Shown here: piece by piece, positions 17,249 through 24,731 of the stretch | Position numbering within the stretch: the stretch's first letter is position 1 | Layout: every line of letters starts with the position of its first letter | Origin: Citrobacter telavivensis | GTDB lineage: Bacteria > Pseudomonadota > Gammaproteobacteria > Enterobacterales > Enterobacteriaceae | Assembly (NCBI GenBank): GCA_009363175.1 | Contig: CP045205.1 | Span: 4,278,001-4,342,000, forward strand | Length of the DNA stretch: 64,000 bases | Reading direction: 5' to 3' | Program-made: the position numbers and the translations under genes | The notes under the pieces: model-generated | Databases searched by the model: none | Seen by the model: only the letters and a program-made list of their open reading frames with translations | Told to the model about the DNA's origin: nothing

Positions 17249-18316
17249 ATGAACCAGAAATATATGATTTACATGTACCTGCTGAAGGCCAGAACGTTTA
17301 TCGCTCTGCTGCTGGTCATCGCATTCTTCAGCGTGATGGTACCGAATTTCCTGACCACATCTAACCTGCTGATTATGACCCAGCACGTTGCCATTACCGG
17401 CTTACTGGCGATTGGGATGACGCTGGTTATCCTGACTGGCGGCATTGACCTGTCGGTCGGCGCCGTTGCCGGCATCTGCGGCATGGTGGCGGGCGCGTTA
17501 CTCACCAATGGTTTGCCCATCTGGGGCGGGAACATCATCTTCTTCAACGTGCCGGAAGTTATCCTCTGCGTCGCCATCTTTGGCGTTCTCGTTGGATTCG
17601 TCAATGGCGCGGTCATCACCCGCTTTGGCGTTGCGCCTTTCATCTGTACCCTCGGCATGATGTACGTTGCCAGGGGCTCTGCCCTGCTGTTTAACGACGG
17701 CAGCACCTACCCCAACCTTAACGGTATGGAGGCGCTGGGCAATACCGGTTTTGCCACCCTGGGCTCCGGCACGCTGCTCGGGATTTACCTGCCCATCTGG
17801 CTGATGATCGCCTTCCTGGTCCTGGGCTACTGGATAACCACCAAAACCCCGCTCGGTCGCTATATCTACGCGATTGGCGGTAACGAATCCGCCGCGCGAC
17901 TCGCCGGCGTGCCTATCGTCAAAGCGAAAATTTTCGTCTACGCCTTCTCCGGGTTGTGCGCCGCCTTTGTTGGGCTGATTGTCGCGTCTCAGTTACAAAC
18001 GTCGCACCCGATGACCGGCAACATGTTTGAGATGGACGCCATCGGGGCCACCGTTCTGGGTGGAACCGCACTCGCCGGCGGTCGCGGACGGGTATCCGGA
18101 TCCATCATCGGGGCCTTCGTCATCGTCTTTCTGGCCGATGGCATGGTGATGATGGGCGTCAGCGATTTCTGGCAAATGGTCATTAAGGGCGTCGTTATTG
18201 TCACCGCCGTGGTTGTTGACCAGTTCCAGCAAAAGCTACAGAACAAAGTCATTCTGATGCGTCGCCATGAAGAGAAACAGGCGACTGCACCCTCGGCAAA
18301 TACCGTATCCAGTTAA
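17249..18316 (+). CDS. Sugar ABC transporter permease (RbsC type)
   Basis: A 355-residue inner-membrane permease with about 8-10 hydrophobic helices. It has the class 2 sugar permease signatures GGIDLSVGAVAG, GRYIYAIGGNESAARLAGV, and the ATPase-contact region GGTALAGGRGRVSGSIIGA. It begins 17 bp after the ATPase gene. Together with the binding protein, ATPase and DUF2291 lipoprotein it makes a complete importer for the substrate of this catabolic island. A single permease gene implies a homodimer. Confidence 0.92.
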   Translation: MNQKYMIYMYLLKARTFIALLLVIAFFSVMVPNFLTTSNLLIMTQHVAITGLLAIGMTLVILTGGIDLSVGAVAGICGMVAGALLTNGLPIWGGNIIFFNVPEVILCVAIFGVLVGFVNGAVITRFGVAPFICTLGMMYVARGSALLFNDGSTYPNLNGMEALGNTGFATLGSGTLLGIYLPIWLMIAFLVLGYWITTKTPLGRYIYAIGGNESAARLAGVPIVKAKIFVYAFSGLCAAFVGLIVASQLQTSHPMTGNMFEMDAIGATVLGGTALAGGRGRVSGSIIGAFVIVFLADGMVMMGVSDFWQMVIKGVVIVTAVVVDQFQQKLQNKVILMRRHEEKQATAPSANTVSS

Positions 18317-18369
18317 GTAGCATCACTGCGCCGGGCATCGACTGTCCGGCTTATACAGGGGAAAGAAAT

Positions 18370-19167
18370 ATGCAACGTGATTTTCATGGTAAGACGGTCG
18401 TCATCACCGGTGCATGCCGGGGGATTGGCGCAGGCATCGCCGAACGTTTCGCCCGGGACGGCGCGAACCTGGTGATGGTCTCCAACGCTGAGCGCGTTCA
18501 CGAAACGGCAGAACAGCTGCGCCAGCGTTACCAGGCTGACATTTTATCGCTACAGGTTGATGTCACTAACGAAGAGCAGGTACAGGCATTGTATGAGCAG
18601 GCGGCTGCGCGCTTTGGCTCGATTGATGTCTCCATCCAGAACGCGGGCGTGATCACCATCGATTACTTTGACCGAATGCCGAAAGCGGATTTTGAGAAAA
18701 CCCTCGCCGTCAATACCACAGGCGTATGGCTCTGTTGTCGGGAAGCGGCGAAATATATGGTTAAACAGAATCACGGCTGCCTGATTAATACCTCTTCCGG
18801 CCAGGGACGTCAGGGCTTTATCTATACCCCGCACTACGCCGCAAGCAAAATGGGCGTGATTGGCATCACGCAAAGCCTGGCGCATGAACTGGCACCGTGG
18901 AACATTACCGTCAACGCCTTCTGTCCGGGGATCATCGAAAGCGAAATGTGGGATTACAACGACCGCGTATGGGGGCAGATCCTCAGCACCGATGAAAAAC
19001 GCTATGACAAAGGTGAACTGATGGCGGAATGGGTTAAAGGCATCCCCATGAAACGCGCGGGTAAACCAGAAGATGTCGCCGGGCTGGTCGCCTTCCTCGC
19101 TTCTGACGATGCACGCTATCTTACCGGACAAACCATCAACATTGATGGTGGCCTGATTATGTCGTAA
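18370..19167 (+). CDS. Short-chain dehydrogenase/reductase (SDR), first of two
   Basis: A 265-residue classical SDR with the cofactor motif TGACRGIG (13-20), the NAG motif (91-93) and catalytic Tyr156-x-x-x-Lys160 in HYAASK. The C-terminal FLASDDARYLTGQTINIDGG is typical of polyol and sugar dehydrogenases such as sorbitol, xylitol or arabitol dehydrogenases. The serine of the catalytic triad is in the NTSSGQG stretch. It should oxidise the imported compound or a derived ketose using NAD(P). The gene begins 53 bp after the permease gene and is followed by a second SDR, so two successive or alternative oxidations are likely. Confidence 0.87.
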   Translation: MQRDFHGKTVVITGACRGIGAGIAERFARDGANLVMVSNAERVHETAEQLRQRYQADILSLQVDVTNEEQVQALYEQAAARFGSIDVSIQNAGVITIDYFDRMPKADFEKTLAVNTTGVWLCCREAAKYMVKQNHGCLINTSSGQGRQGFIYTPHYAASKMGVIGITQSLAHELAPWNITVNAFCPGIIESEMWDYNDRVWGQILSTDEKRYDKGELMAEWVKGIPMKRAGKPEDVAGLVAFLASDDARYLTGQTINIDGGLIMS

Positions 19168-19202
19168 TACCCGACGGGGTATTTGTGAAGAGAGTTATCA
19201 CT

Positions 19203-19988
19203 ATGATCGCAAAAGATTTTGCTCAACAACTGTTTAACCTGCAAGGACGCGTTGCTTTCGTCACTGGCGCAGGGAGCGGCATCGGTCAGACCATTGCCTG
19301 GGCGCTGGCCAGCGCGGGCGCGCGGGTCGTCTGTTTTGATCTGCGCGAAGACGGCGGACTGAAAGAGACGGCTAATCATATCGACGCGATTGGCGGCCAG
19401 GCGGCGCTCTATACGGGAGATGTTCGCCAGCTTAGCGACCTTCGCGCCGCCGTCGCCCTGACCAAAGAACGGTTTGGTCGTCTGGATATCGCGGTGAATG
19501 CCGCCGGTATAGCCAACGCCAATCCGGCGCTGGAAATGGAAAGCGAACAGTGGCAGCGCGTTATCGACATCAACCTCACGGGCGTATGGAACTCCTGTAA
19601 GGCCGAAGCAGAACTGATGCTGGAATCTGGCGGCGGCTCAATCATCAACATCGCCTCGATGTCCGGAATCATCGTTAACCGTGGTCTTGAACAAGCGCAT
19701 TACAACAGCTCGAAAGCGGGGGTTATTCATCTCTCGAAGAGTCTGGCGATGGAATGGATTGAGAAAGGCATTCGCGTGAACTCAATCAGCCCAGGATACA
19801 CCGCCACGCCGATGAACACCCGCCCTGAAATGGTTCATCAGACGCGTGAATTTGAGAGCCAGACGCCAATCCAGCGAATGGCAAAAGTTGAAGAGATGGC
19901 CGGTCCGGCGCTGTTCCTCGCCAGTGATGCGGCCTCATTTTGTACCGGCGTCGATCTCGTCGTTGATGGCGGATTTATCTGCTGGTAA
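19203..19988 (+). CDS. Short-chain dehydrogenase/reductase (SDR), second of two
   Basis: A 261-residue classical SDR. It has TGAGSGIG (21-28), NAAG (99-102), Ser-rich NIASMSG, catalytic Tyr167-x-x-x-Lys171 (HYNSSK), and FLASDAASFCTGVDLVVDGG at the end. The ATG at 19203 is preferred; an in-frame GTG at 19185 is the alternative. It resembles sorbitol/arabitol-type polyol dehydrogenases. It is the last gene of the kinase-ABC-SDR operon and is followed by strong inverted repeats. The two SDRs share fold and motifs but differ clearly in sequence, which argues for different steps rather than a recent duplication. Confidence 0.87.
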   Translation: MIAKDFAQQLFNLQGRVAFVTGAGSGIGQTIAWALASAGARVVCFDLREDGGLKETANHIDAIGGQAALYTGDVRQLSDLRAAVALTKERFGRLDIAVNAAGIANANPALEMESEQWQRVIDINLTGVWNSCKAEAELMLESGGGSIINIASMSGIIVNRGLEQAHYNSSKAGVIHLSKSLAMEWIEKGIRVNSISPGYTATPMNTRPEMVHQTREFESQTPIQRMAKVEEMAGPALFLASDAASFCTGVDLVVDGGFICW

Positions 19989-19997
19989 ACAGAAATT

Positions 19998-20025
19998 CGC
20001 CCGCAGCCGTAACTGACTGCGGGCG
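19998..20025. terminator. Hairpin at end of catabolic operon
   Basis: A perfect 9-bp stem, CGCCCGCAG (19998-20006) with CTGCGGGCG (20017-20025), lies 10 bp after the second SDR stop. There is no T run on the plus side, so it could be a weak terminator or a 3'-end stabiliser. Confidence 0.55.
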
Positions 20026-20070
20026 ATGTGATAAAGCGGGTGCCGTCTCATCCAGACCTGACAAGCGGAT

Positions 20071-20092
20071 ATGCGGGGATAGCTCCCCGCAT
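20071..20092. repeat. Short inverted repeat between SDR and hokE
   Basis: A 9-bp perfect stem, ATGCGGGGA (20071-20079) with TCCCCGCAT (20084-20092), has the loop TAGC. It lies just past the hokE stop codon on the minus strand and may form the 3' fold of the hok-type mRNA. Confidence 0.5.
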
Positions 20093-20097
20093 AACGG

Positions 20098-20250
20098 CTA
20101 CTTCTTCGATTCGTAAGCGAGAACGGCCTTAAACTCAATACCACGCTCCCTGACGCTGAACTCACAGAGTGAATCCCGCACGAGGAGTGTGAATCCCAGC
20201 ACTGTAATGCAGAGTGCGATGACTGCCATTAAGGCATATTTCGTCAGCAT
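20098..20250 (-). CDS. hokE: HokE-type small membrane toxin
   Basis: A 50-residue protein translated from the minus strand, starting MLTKYALMAVIALCITVLGF and ending LAYESKK. It has one membrane helix, then the Hok signature LCEF and the conserved ERGIEFKAVLAYE tail. This matches the length and sequence of E. coli HokE, which also lies between entD and ybdK. Hok proteins depolarise the inner membrane when their stable mRNA escapes antisense control. The ribosome site is GGAGGC before the ATG at 20250. Chromosomal hok copies are often inactive; no break is visible in this frame. Confidence 0.85.
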   Translation of the reverse strand: MLTKYALMAVIALCITVLGFTLLVRDSLCEFSVRERGIEFKAVLAYESKK

Positions 20251-20288
20251 GTATTGCCTCCATGCGAAGAAGAGACTACCATCCGAAT

Positions 20289-20350
20289 TGTTCAGGTTTG
20301 GATTGGTAGCCTCAAGGTTGATAGCACTATCTCCTTGGGGCTTTCTTCTT
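20289..20350 (+). ncRNA. Sok-type antisense RNA opposite the hokE leader
   Basis: The plus strand upstream of hokE, starting near GTTCAGG, contains a stem CCTCAAGG (about 20310-20317) paired with CCTTGGGG (20333-20340), then a C/T-rich tail CTTTCTTCTTT. This is the layout and 3' end of Sok RNAs, whose transcripts end in a hairpin plus GGGGCTTT. It lies 40-100 bp before the toxin start on the opposite strand, as required for pairing with the hok leader. The limits are estimates. Confidence 0.65.
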
Positions 20351-20476
20351 TCCAGACCTCAGCAACGGCCTGAAGCTGGAAAGCATCAGGCACCCGCCGT
20401 TATCGTACTCTTCTTCTATCCCGACACTGTATATTTACACAGCTAAACTTCATTTTCGGAAAACATTTAGACAGTC

Positions 20477-22510
20477 CTACATACCCGGGAACAGCACGCC
20501 ATTTCCCGGCGCTTCGCGATCCAGATGGATGAAGTTCAGATGGCGTTCATACTGGTCGAGAATATCGGTAATCACCTGCTCTTTGCTGTAGTCCATCAGG
20601 TCATTACCCTGACTGCCTTCCAGCAGGAACGTCTCCAGACGGTAATAGGTCGATTTCCCGCTGCGCGCGCGATAGGTAAAGCCCGGTATCGCATATTTCT
20701 GCGGCCAGATTTGGTAGATAAAGTTACGTTCATCGCCCATGTGCACCCGCAAATCGAGGTGTCCCAGACTTTCGCCTTCCACAGGCGGCAGACTTTTCAG
20801 TTCGACATGCGCGCCACGCAGTGTTAACTCCTGCGCCACCTCTTCCATCGCCGGGAAGCACACGTTCTCCATCATTTCGCGGGTATAGCGCGTACCGGGA
20901 TAGTTCATCAGCCGCGACAGGCGTTTTTTCCAGCTCAACCGATCCTGCACGCCCATGGGTCGCGGCGCAGTATTCCGGTTAGCGCTCTCACGGCGATAAT
21001 CTTCCACCTTCAGCGACTTATACAATCCCGCCATAATAAAGAAAATGACAAAGCTGAACGGCAGTCCCATGATCACCGTCGTGTTCTGCAAGGCTGAAAT
21101 CCCGTTCGTCATCAACATTCCCAGCGTCAGCAAACCGATCGCCACCGACCAGAAGACGCGCAGCCATGACGGGGCATCACTGTTGATATCCTTCAGTTTC
21201 GAGGTGAAATTCCCCAGCACCAGCGCGCCGGAATCCGCTGACGTGACATAAAACAGCAGGCCCGTGATGGTGGCCACCGACGCGCTGAAGGTAAACGCCG
21301 GATACTGCGCCAGCAGGCTGTAGAATCCGCGTTCCGGATGCGCCATCGCCTCCTGGGCAAAGCCCGCATCGCCGTGAATGATTTCATACAACGCGCTGTT
21401 GCCGAACACCGATAGCCACAGCAGGGTAAAGGTGAACGGAATAATCAGCGTTCCGAAGACAAACTGACGGATGGTACGCCCACGCGAGATTCGCGCAAGA
21501 AACAGGCCGACAAACGGCGACCAGGCCACCCACCACGCCCAGAAAAACAGCGTCCAGTTATTCATCCACTCAACCGGGCGATCGAAGGCAAAGCTGTTGA
21601 GCGTCATGCCCATAAAGCGATTCACATAGTCGCCCACGTTCAGCACCAGGGCATTGAGCAGGAATGAGGTATCGCCCATAAACAGGACGAAAAGGATCAG
21701 CCCCAGCGCCAGCAGAACGTTAAGCTCTGAAAGCACGCGGATGCCCTTATCCACCCCGGAAGTGACCGAAATCGTGGCAATCACCACCGACAGCACAATC
21801 AACGCCGCTTTCGCCGCCATCGAATCCGGAATATCAAACAACACGCTCAGGCCATAGTTGAGCTGAACCACACCAATTCCCAGCGTCGTGGCGATACCAA
21901 AAATGGTGCCAATGACGGCGGCGATATCAACGCTATGCCCGATCGGCCCGTTAATGCGTTTACCAAAGATGGGATAGAGCGCGGAACGGATAGTCAACGG
22001 CAGGTTATAGCGATAGCTGAAGTATCCCAGCGCCATGCCCATCAGGGCATACATCGACCAGCCGGTCAGGCCGTAGTGGAATAACGTCCAGACCATCGAC
22101 TGACGCGCCGCTTCAATCGTCTGCCCCGCGCCTTCCGGCGGCTGCATATATTGTGTTACCGGCTCCGCCACGGAAAAGAACATCAGGTCGATACCAATCC
22201 CGGCGGCGAACAGCATGGCGGCCCAACTGAGCAGGCTGAATTCCGGTTTCGACTGCTCCGGCCCGAGTTTGACCGAGCCAAAGCGCGAGCAGGCGATGAA
22301 AACAACAAAGACGATGTACAACGTGGCCGCCAGCAAATAGTACCAGCCGAAGGTTTTTGAAACCCAGTTCAACGTCCGGCCAATCCAGACGGCGGAGAAA
22401 TCGCTAAAAAAGATGGTGGTCAGGGAAAACAACAAAATCAGCCCGGCGGACGTGTAGAAAACCACCGGATTGATTTTGTCCTTTTCTCTGCACTGTGGAA
22501 GGTCTGACAT
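20477..22510 (-). CDS. betT: High-affinity choline transporter BetT
   Basis: A 677-residue BCCT-family secondary transporter driven by proton motive force. It shows about 12 hydrophobic helices in the first 500 residues, the BCCT signature region around MNNWTLFFWAWWVAWSPFVG, and the long cytoplasmic C-terminal tail typical of BetT, which tunes osmotic activity. It is divergent from betIBA across 127 bp holding a BetI-like operator, the same arrangement as in E. coli. It supplies choline for conversion to glycine betaine. Confidence 0.96.
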   Translation of the reverse strand: MSDLPQCREKDKINPVVFYTSAGLILLFSLTTIFFSDFSAVWIGRTLNWVSKTFGWYYLLAATLYIVFVVFIACSRFGSVKLGPEQSKPEFSLLSWAAMLFAAGIGIDLMFFSVAEPVTQYMQPPEGAGQTIEAARQSMVWTLFHYGLTGWSMYALMGMALGYFSYRYNLPLTIRSALYPIFGKRINGPIGHSVDIAAVIGTIFGIATTLGIGVVQLNYGLSVLFDIPDSMAAKAALIVLSVVIATISVTSGVDKGIRVLSELNVLLALGLILFVLFMGDTSFLLNALVLNVGDYVNRFMGMTLNSFAFDRPVEWMNNWTLFFWAWWVAWSPFVGLFLARISRGRTIRQFVFGTLIIPFTFTLLWLSVFGNSALYEIIHGDAGFAQEAMAHPERGFYSLLAQYPAFTFSASVATITGLLFYVTSADSGALVLGNFTSKLKDINSDAPSWLRVFWSVAIGLLTLGMLMTNGISALQNTTVIMGLPFSFVIFFIMAGLYKSLKVEDYRRESANRNTAPRPMGVQDRLSWKKRLSRLMNYPGTRYTREMMENVCFPAMEEVAQELTLRGAHVELKSLPPVEGESLGHLDLRVHMGDERNFIYQIWPQKYAIPGFTYRARSGKSTYYRLETFLLEGSQGNDLMDYSKEQVITDILDQYERHLNFIHLDREAPGNGVLFPGM

Positions 22511-22575
22511 CCAGTATCCTCACATTTTTTGTAACTATTAAAAATCAAATTCGCAACAATTAAGACACATTTTAT

Positions 22576-22589
22576 ATTGAACGTCCAAT
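22576..22589. promoter_or_regulatory. BetI-like operator in betT-betI gap
   Basis: ATTGAACGTCCAAT is an almost perfect palindrome (one unpaired position per half) centred in the divergent promoter region. It resembles the inverted ATTGAACG-type site through which BetI represses betT and betIBA in the absence of choline. Confidence 0.6.
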
Positions 22590-22637
22590 CAAAAACCGCT
22601 TTAATGGTTAAACAAAACTGATGAATGGAGTCCCAAA

Positions 22638-23228
22638 ATGCCCAAACTGGGGATGCAGCCGATACGGCAGCGGCAGCTGATTGACGCCACGCTGGAAGCG
22701 ATAAATGAAGTCGGGATGCACGATGCGACGATTGCGCAAATCGCCCGTCGCGCCGGGGTCTCAACCGGGATCATTAGCCATTACTTTAAGGATAAGAATG
22801 GATTGCTGGAGGCGACGATGCGCGACATCACCAGCCAGCTGCGTCACGCCGTTTTGCATCGACTCCATGCGCTACCGGGGGCGCGCGCGGAACTACGATT
22901 GCGCGCCATCGTGGCGGGAAACTTTGACGAGACCCAGATAAGTCATGCCGCAATGAAAGCCTGGCTGGCGTTCTGGGCCAGCAGCATGCACCAACCGATG
23001 CTGTACCGACTGCAACAGGTCGCCAGCAAACGCCTGCTGTCGAACATTGTTGCCGAATTTAAGCGCGAGCTGCCGCGTGAACAGGCGCAACAGGCGGGTT
23101 ACGGATTAGCGGCGCTGATAGACGGGCTGTGGCTCCGTGCGGCATTAAGCGGTAAGCCGTTTAACCTCAGTCTCGCCCAGGCGCTGACCACCCATTTCAT
23201 CAGTCAGCACTTACAAAAAAGCCACTGA
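22638..23228 (+). CDS. betI: TetR-family choline-responsive repressor BetI
   Basis: A 196-residue TetR-type repressor with an N-terminal helix-turn-helix (ATIAQIARRAGVSTGIISHYFKDKNGL, about 31-57) and an all-helical ligand domain. It begins MPKLGMQPIRQRQLIDAT, the conserved BetI N-terminus. It is the first gene of betIBA and should repress itself and the divergent betT until choline is present. Confidence 0.95.
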   Translation: MPKLGMQPIRQRQLIDATLEAINEVGMHDATIAQIARRAGVSTGIISHYFKDKNGLLEATMRDITSQLRHAVLHRLHALPGARAELRLRAIVAGNFDETQISHAAMKAWLAFWASSMHQPMLYRLQQVASKRLLSNIVAEFKRELPREQAQQAGYGLAALIDGLWLRAALSGKPFNLSLAQALTTHFISQHLQKSH

Positions 23229-23245
23229 CTCAGTGAGGAGAATGC

Positions 23246-24718
23246 ATGTCCCGAATGGCAGAACAACAGCTTTATATTGATGGTGGTTATACGGCCGCCA
23301 CCAGCGGTCGGACTTTCGAGACGATCAACCCTGCCAGTGGTGAGGTCCTTGCCACCGTACAGGCCGCAGGCCGTGAGGATGTCGACCGCGCGGTGAAAAG
23401 CGCGCAGCGCGGACAAAAAATCTGGGCGGCGATGACCGCCATGGAACGCTCGCGCATTCTGCGTCGGGCGGTGGAGATACTGCGCGAGCGCAATGACGAA
23501 CTGGCGAAGCTGGAAACGCTGGATACCGGCAAACCGTTCAGCGAAACCGCCAGCGTCGATATCGTGACCGGCGCAGATGTACTGGAATACTACGCCGGGC
23601 TGATCCCCGCGCTGGAAGGAAGCCAAATCCCCCTGCGCGAGACCGCCTTCGTTTACACCCGACGTGAGCCGTTGGGCGTCGTCGCCGGGATTGGCGCATG
23701 GAACTACCCGATTCAAATCGCGCTGTGGAAATCCGCGCCGGCGCTGGCGGCGGGCAATGCGATGATCTTCAAACCCAGCGAAGTCACTCCGCTAACCGCC
23801 CTGAAGCTGGCGGAGATCTACAGCGAAGCCGGTTTACCGGACGGCGTCTTTAATGTCCTGCCGGGTGAAGGGGCGGAAACGGGCCACTATCTGACCGAGC
23901 ATCCGGGCATTGCCAAAGTCTCCTTCACCGGCGGCGTCGCCAGCGGTAAAAAAGTGATGGCGAACTCTGCCGCCTCCTCGCTGAAAGCGGTGACGATGGA
24001 ACTGGGCGGTAAATCGCCGCTGATCGTTTTCGAGGATGCCAACGTTAATCTCGCCGCCGATATTGCGATGATGGCGAATTTCTACAGCACGGGCCAGGTC
24101 TGTACCAACGGAACTCGCGTGTTTATTCCGGCGCGGATGAAAAGCGCGTTCGAGCAAACCATTCTGTCTCGCGTGGCGCGGATCCGCGCAGGCGATTTAT
24201 TCGATCCCGCCACCAATTTTGGCCCGCTGGTCAGCTTCCCGCATCGCGAAAATGTCCTGCGCTATATCGAAAGCGGTAAAAACGAAGGCGCAACGCTGCT
24301 TTGCGGTGGCGATGTGCTGAAGGGCAGCGCGTTCGACCACGGCGCCTGGGTTGCTCCTACGGTGTTCACCGACTGCCACGATGAGATGACCATCGTACGC
24401 GAAGAAATTTTCGGCCCGGTAATGGCGATCCTGACTTACGAGAGCGAAGACGAGGTCATTCGCCGCGCCAACAACACCGATTACGGTCTGGCGGCGGGCG
24501 TCGTCACCCAGGATCTCAACCGCGCACATCGCGTCATTCACCAGCTTGAAGCCGGGATCTGCTGGATCAACACCTGGGGCGAATCCCCCGCAGAAATGCC
24601 GGTTGGCGGCTACAAGCATTCCGGCATCGGGCGTGAAAATGGCGTAATGACGCTGCAAAGCTACACCCAGGTGAAATCCATCCAGCTCGAGATGGCGCCC
24701 TTCCAGTCTGTATTTTAA
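23246..24718 (+). CDS. betB: Betaine aldehyde dehydrogenase BetB
   Basis: A 490-residue NAD(P)-dependent aldehyde dehydrogenase that converts betaine aldehyde to glycine betaine. It has the ALDH glutamate motif MELGGKSPL, the catalytic cysteine in GQVCTNGTRVF, and the Rossmann-loop FTGGVASGKK. The start follows AGTGAGGAGAATGC. It is the middle gene of betIBA, 17 bp after betI and 13 bp before betA. Confidence 0.96.
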   Translation: MSRMAEQQLYIDGGYTAATSGRTFETINPASGEVLATVQAAGREDVDRAVKSAQRGQKIWAAMTAMERSRILRRAVEILRERNDELAKLETLDTGKPFSETASVDIVTGADVLEYYAGLIPALEGSQIPLRETAFVYTRREPLGVVAGIGAWNYPIQIALWKSAPALAAGNAMIFKPSEVTPLTALKLAEIYSEAGLPDGVFNVLPGEGAETGHYLTEHPGIAKVSFTGGVASGKKVMANSAASSLKAVTMELGGKSPLIVFEDANVNLAADIAMMANFYSTGQVCTNGTRVFIPARMKSAFEQTILSRVARIRAGDLFDPATNFGPLVSFPHRENVLRYIESGKNEGATLLCGGDVLKGSAFDHGAWVAPTVFTDCHDEMTIVREEIFGPVMAILTYESEDEVIRRANNTDYGLAAGVVTQDLNRAHRVIHQLEAGICWINTWGESPAEMPVGGYKHSGIGRENGVMTLQSYTQVKSIQLEMAPFQSVF

Positions 24719-24731
24719 GCAGGAGGTTTCA

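Noticed and set aside
9005..19988. Possible integrative element carrying the catabolic island
   Set aside because: No integrase, tRNA gene, or flanking direct repeat was seen at the borders, so only simple gain or loss relative to E. coli can be stated.
20189..20446. An 85-residue plus-strand frame over the hokE leader
   Set aside because: It is antisense to hokE and its leader and covers the Sok-like RNA. It has no ribosome site or recognisable fold.
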